DNA of 64,000 bases from Nocardia aurea. GTDB lineage: Bacteria > Actinomycetota > Actinomycetes > Mycobacteriales > Mycobacteriaceae. Location: positions 1 to 64,000 of the forward strand of contig NZ_QCYJ01000084.1 in the NCBI RefSeq assembly GCF_003123685.1, in the 5' to 3' direction. Of the stretch, positions 54,727 through 64,000 are shown piece after piece (position 1 is the first letter of the stretch; every line of letters begins with the position of its first letter). Below the pieces are notes generated by a model. It had not been told where the DNA came from. It was given only the letters and a program-made list of their open reading frames with translations, and ran no database searches. Position numbers and translations under genes: made by a program.

Positions 54727-56315
54727 TTGCTGTCCCCTCGGAGTTTGAGCAGTGCGGGCAGGTCGACGCGACGTAGGCCGCGCGCCCCCGCCGCGCGCAT
54801 GGCGCCGAGGGCCATCAGCAGATTCGACGACTTGTACGGGTACCAGAACAGTTCCTTGCCCTGGGTCGGCAGGATCGGCTTGGTGATGGCCTGCGCACGG
54901 CAGTACTTGCGGACACCGTTCGCGCCGCCCCAGCGCGCGCCGACCCCGGACAGACCCCAGCCGCCCATCGGCAGCGCGTAACTGAACAGGTTGGCGAACA
55001 CATCGTTGATGTTCACCGCACCCGCGTTCAGTTGCCGTGCCACCCGCTCGCCGCGATCCTTGTCCCCGGTCCAGACCGACGCCGAGAGGCCATATACGGA
55101 ATCGTTGGCCAGCCGGATGGCTTCGGCCTCGTCGGCGACCTTCATCACCGGCAGCGTCGGGCCGAAGGTCTCCTCGGCGACGCAGGACATGCTGTGATCG
55201 ACGTCGATGAGCACCGTCGGCTCGAAGAAGGTGCCCTGCCCGGTCCTCTTGCCGCCGGTGAGCACGGTCGCGCCCGCGGCGACGGCCTCGTCCACGTGCC
55301 GTTGCACGATGCTCACCTGGTTCTCGTTGGCCAGGGCGCCCACGTCGTGGTTCAGGTCGCGTCCGTCGATGCCCTGGCGCAGCGCCTTGACGTTCGCGGT
55401 GAGTTTGGCGACGAATTCGTCGTAGACCGGTGCTTCGACGTAGACCCGCTCGACCGAGATGCACACCTGACCGGCGTTGAACATGCCGCCGAAGGCGATG
55501 CCGTGCGCGGCCCGATCGATATCGGCGTCGGCCAGTACGATCGCCGGATCCTTACCGCCCAGTTCCAGGCTGTAGGGAATCATCCGCTCGACACAGGCCG
55601 CGGCGATCTTGCGTCCGGTCGCGGTGGACCCGGTGAACTGGATGTAGTCGGCCTCGGCGACGACGCCGGCGCCCGTGGCCCCGGCGCCGGTGACGACCGC
55701 GAAAACCGGCGGCGCGCCGATTTCGGCCCAGCCCCTTGCCAATTCGAGTGCCGACAGCGGCGTCACCTCGGACGGTTTGAGGATGACCGCGGCGCCCGCG
55801 GCCAACGCCGGGATGACGTCCATGATCGGCATCGCCAGCGGGAAATTCCACGGCGTGATCACGCCGACGACCTGGTACGGCCGGTAGACCGTCGTCAACC
55901 TCTTGACCCGGGCCAGCGGGCTGTGCGGCGACGGGTGGTCGTCGGCGAGGAATTTCGCCGCGCGCCGGGCGTAATACCCGATGAGGTCGCCGCCGAAGGC
56001 GGGATCGATCAGGGCGTCCGCGCGGGGTTTGGAGGTCTCCGATTGCAGGACGTCGGCCAGATGCTCGGTGTTGTCGATCAGCCAGTCCTGGAGCTTGAGC
56101 AACCATTCCTTACGGCCGTCGGGGCCGATGGCTTCCCATTCCGGCTGGTACAGACGCAACTCGCGGACCTGCGCCGCGACCTCGCTCGCGCTCTGGTCCG
56201 GCACGGTGCCGACGATCTCGCCGGTGCCGGGATTGCGTACCTCGATGACGGCGGGCCCGGTGCCCTCCGCTGCCGCCTTCCCGTTGGTGGCCTTGGGCCG
56301 CTCGGTATTGGTCAC
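54723..56315 (-). CDS. Aldehyde dehydrogenase (succinate-semialdehyde dehydrogenase-like)
   Basis: A 530-residue NAD(P)-dependent aldehyde dehydrogenase. PWNFPLAMP (near residue 148), the catalytic Glu in LELGGKDP (near 250) and the nucleophilic Cys in NAGQVCISVERVY (near 285) are intact; EETFGPTLPV and SVYGLSASVWTGD follow. The GTG start is chosen because GGGAGAA stands six bases before it. A C-terminal extension of some 40 residues past the usual end is basic and may touch the membrane. Divergent from a PucR-type regulator that likely controls it. Confidence 0.92.
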   Translation of the reverse strand: MTNTERPKATNGKAAAEGTGPAVIEVRNPGTGEIVGTVPDQSASEVAAQVRELRLYQPEWEAIGPDGRKEWLLKLQDWLIDNTEHLADVLQSETSKPRADALIDPAFGGDLIGYYARRAAKFLADDHPSPHSPLARVKRLTTVYRPYQVVGVITPWNFPLAMPIMDVIPALAAGAAVILKPSEVTPLSALELARGWAEIGAPPVFAVVTGAGATGAGVVAEADYIQFTGSTATGRKIAAACVERMIPYSLELGGKDPAIVLADADIDRAAHGIAFGGMFNAGQVCISVERVYVEAPVYDEFVAKLTANVKALRQGIDGRDLNHDVGALANENQVSIVQRHVDEAVAAGATVLTGGKRTGQGTFFEPTVLIDVDHSMSCVAEETFGPTLPVMKVADEAEAIRLANDSVYGLSASVWTGDKDRGERVARQLNAGAVNINDVFANLFSYALPMGGWGLSGVGARWGGANGVRKYCRAQAITKPILPTQGKELFWYPYKSSNLLMALGAMRAAGARGLRRVDLPALLKLRGDSK

Positions 56316-56468
56316 TGCTGTTCTCCCACTGACGTTGTGCGCAACCACGCGGAAACTGATCACTGTGAATCAGCTCACTGTCTATGATCGTGACACAATT
56401 CGAGGGGACTTTCTTGGCCCGCGCGGTCAAGTAAGTCCCGAGAATTTGTACTCTGGAGCCAAAATTCC

Positions 56469-57791
56469 GTGGTGGACCACGATGATCGATGGAGGCGGGC
56501 GATGGCCGCGGCACCCGAACGCGTCGGGCCCGACAGCGAAGTGGTCCGCGAGTGGCTGGCCGAGTACGTCTTCGAGACGATGCGCACCGAAACGCTCGAC
56601 CAGGTGGTCGAGCGGCTCGATACCGCGATCGTCGCGAAAGTGCCCGAACTCGCCGACCGCGATATGCGCCGTGACCTGGCCGCGAGCACCCGTTCGCACG
56701 CGCGGACCATGCTGAGCGGTCTCACCACCGACAGCCTCGAATTCGCCATTCCCGAGGAGGCGCACGCACTCGCGCGCACCATCGCCAGGCGCGGTTTCGA
56801 ACTGCGGGTGCTGCTGCGGACCTACCACTCCGGCATGGACGCGGTCCTGGAGTACATGAACGACGTCATCGACCAGCACAAGGTGCCGCGCGAACTGGAA
56901 CGCGCGGTCATGCTGCGCCTGTTCGACAGGTCGACGAAATGGATAAGCATGTCGGTGGAACAGCTCACCGACACCTATATGGAAGAGCGCGAACAAGTAC
57001 TGCGCGCCGCGCTCAACCGCAGGACCGAGACGGTACGGGCGCTACTGGCGGGCGACGAGATCGATATCGAACTCGCGTCGGTGCGGCTGGGTTACCGGCT
57101 CTCGCAACAGCACGTGGCCTTCGTGCTCTGGGCCGACGAACCGGCCGCCGAACTCGGCGGCGACGGCGAGATGGTCGGCCTGCTCGACCGGGTCGCCACC
57201 GAACTGGCCGGTGCGCTCGGCAGCAACCGCGTACTCACGCTGCCCTCGGGGGCCAGCGGAATGTGGGCGTGGGCCGGACTCGACACGGCGCGGGCGGAGG
57301 AACTGTCCGCGCCGGGCGCGCTCGAACTCGCGCTGTCCGGCCTGCCGCTCGCGCCCGTGCGGGTGGCGTTCGGAGTTCCGGCCGGACAGTTGAGCGGTTT
57401 CAGGGAGAGTCATCGGGAGGCGGTGGCCGCGCGTCAGGTCGCCGAACGAGGAGCCGCGGCGGCCAGGGTGACCGCCTATCGCGCCGTCGAGGTCGCCTAC
57501 CTCGCGGGAGCGGACGAGGCCGCCATGCACGGCCTCGTCGCCAGGGAACTGCGCGCACTCGCGGGCCGTGACGTCAATGCCGCGCGGTTGCGCGAGACGT
57601 TGCACGCCTATCTGCTGAGCAGACGCAGTCCCGAGAGCGCGGCGAGACTGCTCGGCGTGCACAAGAACACCGTGCGCTATCGGATCCAGCGGATCGAGGA
57701 ACTGCTCGGTCATTCGATCGAACAGCGCGGCCTGGCCTTGGAGATCGCCATGGCCTGCGTCGCCGCCTACGGGGTCGACGCGCTGCCGTGA
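56469..57791 (+). CDS. PucR-type transcriptional regulator
   Basis: A 440-residue regulator. The N-terminal 170 residues are helical (YHSGMDAVLEYMNDVIDQHK, in pieces), a GGDEF-like middle domain as in CdaR/PucR proteins follows, and the C-terminal helix-turn-helix is typical: LRETLHAYLLSRRSPESAARLLGVHKNTVRYRIQRIEELLG near residues 375-415 (in pieces). It starts at GTG 56469 and is transcribed away from the aldehyde dehydrogenase operon, with about 150 bases between, the usual setting for a local activator. Confidence 0.9.
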   Translation: MVDHDDRWRRAMAAAPERVGPDSEVVREWLAEYVFETMRTETLDQVVERLDTAIVAKVPELADRDMRRDLAASTRSHARTMLSGLTTDSLEFAIPEEAHALARTIARRGFELRVLLRTYHSGMDAVLEYMNDVIDQHKVPRELERAVMLRLFDRSTKWISMSVEQLTDTYMEEREQVLRAALNRRTETVRALLAGDEIDIELASVRLGYRLSQQHVAFVLWADEPAAELGGDGEMVGLLDRVATELAGALGSNRVLTLPSGASGMWAWAGLDTARAEELSAPGALELALSGLPLAPVRVAFGVPAGQLSGFRESHREAVAARQVAERGAAAARVTAYRAVEVAYLAGADEAAMHGLVARELRALAGRDVNAARLRETLHAYLLSRRSPESAARLLGVHKNTVRYRIQRIEELLGHSIEQRGLALEIAMACVAAYGVDALP

Positions 57792-57813
57792 GCACGCCGT
57801 CCCGGTGTCGGCG

Positions 57814-58050
57814 CTAGTCGCGTAGCGTCGACTGCGCGGCCGACGGAGCGGGTGCGCTCGACAGGTCTGCCAATAGCTGTGTGGTAGCGGATGCGATCGC
57901 GGTGACCGCTTTGTCGACGGCGGCCTTGGTGGCGGTGCTCAGGCCGGAGACTCCACCGACCGTTCGCACGTACTGCAGTGCGGCAGCGTAGATTTCCTGC
58001 TCGGTTGCGGCAGGCTCGAGGCCACGCAGAAGGGTGATGTTGTCGGGCAT
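57814..58050 (-). CDS. DUF2277 family protein
   Basis: A 78-residue protein opening MPDNITLLRGLEPAATEQEIYAAALQYVR (in pieces), the DUF2277 pattern where a short N-terminal NI..L..EPPAT stretch is followed by two helices. The C-terminus is Ala/Ser-rich. It converges with the PucR gene. Function of the family is not known. Confidence 0.8.
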   Translation of the reverse strand: MPDNITLLRGLEPAATEQEIYAAALQYVRTVGGVSGLSTATKAAVDKAVTAIASATTQLLADLSSAPAPSAAQSTLRD

Positions 58051-58174
58051 GGGTGCACATTAGCCCCCATCTACGTATCACGGCAGGACAAGTTTGCGAG
58101 GAGGCCGAAATCTCCCGGAAGAATCTCCCGGAAGACCCACGTGTTGACGATAAGTACGGGACCGACGGAGTTAC

Positions 58175-59017
58175 ATGGGGAAGAATCGGAATATGCCTTC
58201 CCGCGGTGTACCCCCGTTGACCACATTCCCCTACGACGAACTGGACAAGCGGGAAGAAGATCATTGGTCCGGGTCCGCGGTATCGGATGACGAACTGCGC
58301 GCGCTGGCGCTCGGCGGTTTCTATTCGGCCCGCTGGGACGCCTTCCACGACGCGCTGCTCCTCGGCCCGGAACGCGAGCACCCGCTCGGTGACCGCCGTG
58401 AACTCGCGATCGACACGTTGACCGGCGCGTGGGGCATCACCGACAGCACCGAGGCGCAGGCCTCCATGGAACAGTTGCTGGCCGGGATGCACGCACCGCT
58501 CTACGCGCTGGTGCATCCGCTGGTGATGGCGTCCATCAACGCCAGCGAGCGGGATCGCTTCGGGGAACGCGCCGACCGGCACCGCGCATTTCTGCGTCAG
58601 GTCGGTTCGTTTCGTGGAATGGACAATCCGGAGGCGCTGGTCCGCGATTACGACATCTGGTCGCAGGCGATCAAAATCGGTTTCACCGACCATCTGGCCC
58701 GTCCGCTGCCCAGCGATATCCACGCCTGGGATCTGGCCAGGGTGGTCGCGGTGGCGAGGATGGCGTTCACCGCCGGTTACCTGGAAGCCGATGTGGCCTG
58801 GGATTATTTGATGCGCGCGCTTCCGTTGGCGCAGCGCAAATACCGCAATTGGCGTCAATTCGGCGACGCCTATCTCGCCGGGTGGACCTACTGGCAGGCC
58901 TGCGAGGATCTCGCCGAACTCAAGAACGGCGGCGTCGACCGGCGCATGGAACTCCTGCGCCTGTGGTTGCGTCCGACGAGTCCGTGGCGGCGGATCACGC
59001 TCAACGCCGCCGGGTAG
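58175..59017 (+). CDS. DUF1266 family protein
   Basis: A 280-residue soluble protein. AWGITDSTEA near residue 88, WDLARVVAVARMAFTAGYLE near 188 and FGDAYLAGWTYWQ near 227 are the conserved parts of DUF1266. The first 40 residues are basic and variable. The family is found near polymorphic toxins and in otherwise unrelated contexts; no function can be assigned. Alternative start ATG at 58193. Confidence 0.82.
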   Translation: MGKNRNMPSRGVPPLTTFPYDELDKREEDHWSGSAVSDDELRALALGGFYSARWDAFHDALLLGPEREHPLGDRRELAIDTLTGAWGITDSTEAQASMEQLLAGMHAPLYALVHPLVMASINASERDRFGERADRHRAFLRQVGSFRGMDNPEALVRDYDIWSQAIKIGFTDHLARPLPSDIHAWDLARVVAVARMAFTAGYLEADVAWDYLMRALPLAQRKYRNWRQFGDAYLAGWTYWQACEDLAELKNGGVDRRMELLRLWLRPTSPWRRITLNAAG

Positions 59018-59039
59018 CGCTCGGCCCGGCGGCGTCGCG

Positions 59040-59984
59040 CTATCCGCCGTCGGGCAACGACCGCAGGATGCCCCTGCCGTATCGCTGGAACTGCGTGTCG
59101 TCCACCATGCCGAGGGAATGCCGTTCCACCAGCAGTTCCCATTCCGAATACAGCTGTGCCACACCGGGATCGGCCGGTCCCGCGGCGCCGTCGGCGGAAT
59201 CGCGACGGATCGCGAAATTCACCGCGCAGGTGACCCGCTCGGTATCGGCGCGTTCGGTGCCGGTGAAGCGGAGCGTGACATTGCCGTCGTGCACGTCGAT
59301 ACCGGCTTCCCCGCGCGCGCCGATCTCGCCGGGCGCGGACGGGACGCCGTCGGTGGTGCGAGCCCACAGCACGGCGGGAATCGGCAGTTCGTGCGCGTAG
59401 CGCTCACCGGGACCGATCGAGACGAACAACAGTCGTTCGGTGGTCGCGGCGAGCAACCCCTGACCGGTTCCGGCGGGCGGATGCGCGATGGCGATCGCGG
59501 TCTCCAGCACGTATTCGTCGGGGGTGACATAGCGGTGCAGTGCCGCGACGGCGGATTTCACCTCGCGCCTCGGCGTCATCCTGCGCACCGCGCGCTCGAC
59601 ATCGGCACGGGTGGGACCACTCTTGGCCCAGGTCGGGGCGGGTGGATGCAGATCGGGCGCGGCGACGTCGATGCGCTGGCTCGCCAGCACCTGATCGTTG
59701 ATCCGGTCGACGATCCCCGTCGCGGCGGGGACGTCGTGCTCGGCGATGAGCACGGGGAGCGGGGTGCGGTCGGCGGGCACGCCGGTCAGCACCGGGGTGG
59801 GGTAACGCAGAAAGATCTCGATGACGACCGCGTCGTCGGCGCGGCGGTTCAACCTGACCTTCAGTAGATCGGTGACCGGTACGTCGAGTACGCGCTCGCC
59901 TTCGCTCCCCGGCCGTAGGACGATCAATCGTCCGTGACCGTGGCGCACTATCGCTGTGGGTGTCCGTAGCTCGACTATGTCCAT
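59040..59984 (-). CDS. Uncharacterised protein with a PH-like region and a SHOCT-like tail
   Basis: A 314-residue soluble protein ending 23 bases from the DUF1266 stop, tail to tail. Residues about 150-250 (YVTPDEYVLETAIA, then TTERLLFVSIGPGERYAHELPI) resemble bacterial PH-like domains such as those of YokE type, and the last 35 residues (WELLVERHSLGMVDDTQFQRYGRGIL, in pieces) resemble a SHOCT oligomerisation motif. The N-terminal 130 residues are unrecognised. It is divergent from ftsH. Function unknown; both domain calls are tentative. Confidence 0.7.
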   Translation of the reverse strand: MDIVELRTPTAIVRHGHGRLIVLRPGSEGERVLDVPVTDLLKVRLNRRADDAVVIEIFLRYPTPVLTGVPADRTPLPVLIAEHDVPAATGIVDRINDQVLASQRIDVAAPDLHPPAPTWAKSGPTRADVERAVRRMTPRREVKSAVAALHRYVTPDEYVLETAIAIAHPPAGTGQGLLAATTERLLFVSIGPGERYAHELPIPAVLWARTTDGVPSAPGEIGARGEAGIDVHDGNVTLRFTGTERADTERVTCAVNFAIRRDSADGAAGPADPGVAQLYSEWELLVERHSLGMVDDTQFQRYGRGILRSLPDGG

Positions 59985-60401
59985 ACCCCCTGCGCTCTTG
60001 TCTGGTGTGGCGTATGCGGGCGACCTACGCGGCGAAAATCTGTCGCTTCGCCCACCTCCTTCGAGGCCGCTCGACCACTCCGCGATGTTGTGTCGTCGCT
60101 CACGATAGGCCGAACATGCCATGATTGTGACCACTCGGGGTAAACCGGAGCGGGGATCTCGGGAACCACCTTCGTTCCCCGGCCGTTTACCTGTCGAACT
60201 GCACCAACTGCCGAACTGCGCGATGTATCGAGTAGACCGTACGCGGTAACGTGGCTTGTCCGCATCCGAATCCGTCCCGCACGCGGGCGGGCGAGGGTGT
60301 GATCCGACACCGCCACGGCGGGTTGCGACACAGACGCCGCCCGACGTTCCGCTAGGCAGACCGGAGACACCGGAAAGGACTGGCCACCCGGCCGACGCTC
60401 T
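59985..60401. other. Upstream region of ftsH
   Basis: No gene is visible in these 417 bases between the PH-like gene (minus) and ftsH (plus). Both promoters should lie here. I could not fix a -10/-35 pair or hairpin with confidence. Confidence 0.4.
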
Positions 60402-62804
<2,403 letters not shown>

Positions 62805-62904
62805 TTTTCCGGTGGCCCTGTGAGGCCACCGGAAGCCGCCGATTACGCTCGACCATCGGGGTGCCTAGTGATTGCTGCACCCGGGATTTTGGAGGTGTCC
62901 TCGA

Positions 62905-63588
62905 TTGTCGCCCAAGCATGACGTCGTCGATCAGACGCGCAACGGCTCCGAGGGGGCCGAACGCGGCGGGTCCGACGCGGATCAGGCCAGGCCGGAACTC
63001 ATCGCGGTGGAGAGCGGGCGTCCGTTCGACCAACCGCGCGCCGAGGCGGCCGTTCGAGAATTGCTGATCGCGGTCGGCGAGGATCCCGATCGACCGGGAC
63101 TGCTCGACACTCCGGCCCGCGTCGCCCGTGCCTACCGGGAAGTCTTCGCCGGCCTGTACACCGAGCCGGACGCGGTGCTGAACACCACGTTCGACGAGGG
63201 ACACCAGGAATTGGTGCTGGTCCGCGACATTCCGCTGTACTCGACCTGTGAACACCACCTGGTCTCCTTCCACGGTGTGGCGCACGTCGGCTACATCCCC
63301 GGCACGCACGGTCGGGTCACCGGATTGTCCAAACTCGCCAGGCTGGTCGATCTCTACGCCAAGCGCCCCCAGGTCCAGGAACGGCTGACCAGTCAGATCG
63401 CCGACGCGGTCATGCGGAAACTGGATCCGCGCGGCGCGATCGTCGTCGTCGAGGCGGAACACCTCTGCATGGCGATGCGCGGTATCCGCAAGCCGGGTGC
63501 GAGCACGACCACCTCGGCGGTGCGCGGCCTGTTGCAGACCAGCGCCTCGTCGCGCTCGGAGGCACTCGACCTCATTCTTCGGAAGTGA
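62905..63588 (+). CDS. folE: GTP cyclohydrolase I
   Basis: A 227-residue type I enzyme, first step of folate synthesis. Zinc ligands are in STCEHHL (near residue 113) and [10 protein letters not shown] (near 188). [12 protein letters not shown] and [23 protein letters not shown] are the remaining core motifs. The TTG start is chosen because GGAGGTG sits nine bases before it and no ATG or GTG fits better; the first 40 residues are a variable hydrophilic extension. It lies in the ftsH-folE-folP order of this group. Confidence 0.95.
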   Translation: MSPKHDVVDQTRNGSEGAERGGSDADQARPELIAVESGRPFDQPRAEAAVRELLIAVGEDPDRPGLLDTPARVARAYREVFAGLYTEPDAVLNTTFDEGHQELVLVRDIPLYSTCEHHLVSFHGVAHVGYIPGTHGRVTGLSKLARLVDLYAKRPQVQERLTSQIADAVMRKLDPRGAIVVVEAEHLCMAMRGIRKPGASTTTSAVRGLLQTSASSRSEALDLILRK

Positions 63589-63642
63589 GGCAGCGGCGGT
63601 GGCGGAATCCGGGAGCGCGAGGGTCACGGCGGCGGTGAGCCG

Positions 63643-64000
63643 GTGACGCGAGTCGGAATCCTCACCCCGCGTTCCGGTCGCGGTTGCGTGGTGATGGGCG
63701 TGGTGAACGTCACCAGTGACTCGTTCTCCGACGGCGGCCGGTATCTCGACACCGATCGCGCTGTCGCGCACGGCATCGCGCTGTACGAACTCGGCGCCGA
63801 CATCATCGACGTCGGCGGTGAGTCCACCCGCCCCGGCGCGATCCGGATCGATCCGGGTACCGAAGCCGCGCGGGTGACCCCGGTGATCCGCGCACTGGTC
63901 GAAGCGGGCGTGCCGACCAGTGTCGACACCATGCGCGCCGACGTGGCCGAAGCCGCCATCGCGGCCGGGGTCTCGATCGTGAACGACGTGTCGGGCGGGC
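63643..64000 (+). CDS. folP: Dihydropteroate synthase, N-terminal part (cut by window edge)
   Basis: About 119 residues are visible from a GTG at 63643; the gene continues beyond the window. VMGVVNVTSDSFSDGG (near residue 16) and ELGADIIDVGGESTRPGA (near 48) are the two pterin/PABA-site signatures, and SVDTMRADVAEAAIAAGVSIVNDVSGG (in pieces) follows. Target of sulphonamides in general. It follows folE by 54 bases, continuing the folate operon. Confidence 0.93.
   Translation, partial: MTRVGILTPRSGRGCVVMGVVNVTSDSFSDGGRYLDTDRAVAHGIALYELGADIIDVGGESTRPGAIRIDPGTEAARVTPVIRALVEAGVPTSVDTMRADVAEAAIAAGVSIVNDVSGG

Overview
The window is GC-rich DNA with a strong G/C preference at codon third positions and frequent GTG and TTG starts, as in an actinobacterium. 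Gene content and order point to the mycobacteria/Nocardia/Rhodococcus order. From memory, two blocks follow the order seen in Mycobacterium tuberculosis: acs - dpp - Rv3662c-like - HAD phosphatase - ssd - tad genes - helicase - cspA - topA - DNA polymerase III delta' - tRNA-Thr; and ppa - dacB - DUF2342 - tilS - hpt followed later by ftsH - folE - folP. A Nocardia-like genus is my best guess; the sequence alone does not fix the genus.

Layout. 1-6.6 kb: the start of acs (minus strand) divergent from a dppA-dppB-dppC-dppDF peptide-import operon, then a degenerate Fic-like protein. 7-14 kb: a HAD-IB phosphatase faces the ssd-tad operon (CpaE-like protein, TadA ATPase, TadB, TadC, a Flp-type pilin and two TadE-like pseudopilins). 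The divergent intergenic region holds three strong hairpins and two DnaA-box-like sites. 14-21.8 kb: DUF1998 helicase, cold-shock protein, topoisomerase I, polymerase III delta' and tRNA-Thr(CGT). 21.8-36 kb is accessory: a decayed tyrosine recombinase against the tRNA, a FAD monooxygenase, an alpha/beta hydrolase, small proteins, an M1 metallopeptidase coupled to a 1364-residue Pls/PosA-type NRPS-like protein, a SAM-IV riboswitch in front of a class V aminotransferase, and small metabolic genes.

36-45 kb: an enoyl-CoA hydratase family gene, a MarR-DHA2 efflux operon with a near-perfect palindromic operator, a small secreted protein, then ppa, dacB, DUF2342, tilS and hpt. 45-53 kb: a second accessory island with an intact membrane Ser/Thr kinase, a paralogous pseudokinase and a cyclase-family protein linked by GTGA overlaps, divergent from an amidase homologue that lacks two of its three catalytic residues, then a LysR regulator. 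53.8-60 kb: an aldehyde dehydrogenase/short-chain dehydrogenase operon divergent from a PucR-type regulator, plus DUF2277, DUF1266 and PH-like proteins. The right end is ftsH, folE and the start of folP.

The most unusual parts are the kinase/pseudokinase/cyclase operon facing the inactive-looking amidase, the NRPS-like/M1 peptidase pair, and the structured RNA element upstream of ssd. Several homologues here keep a fold while losing catalytic residues (Fic-like protein, Ssd, pseudokinase, amidase). No CRISPR array, rRNA or intact mobile element was seen.
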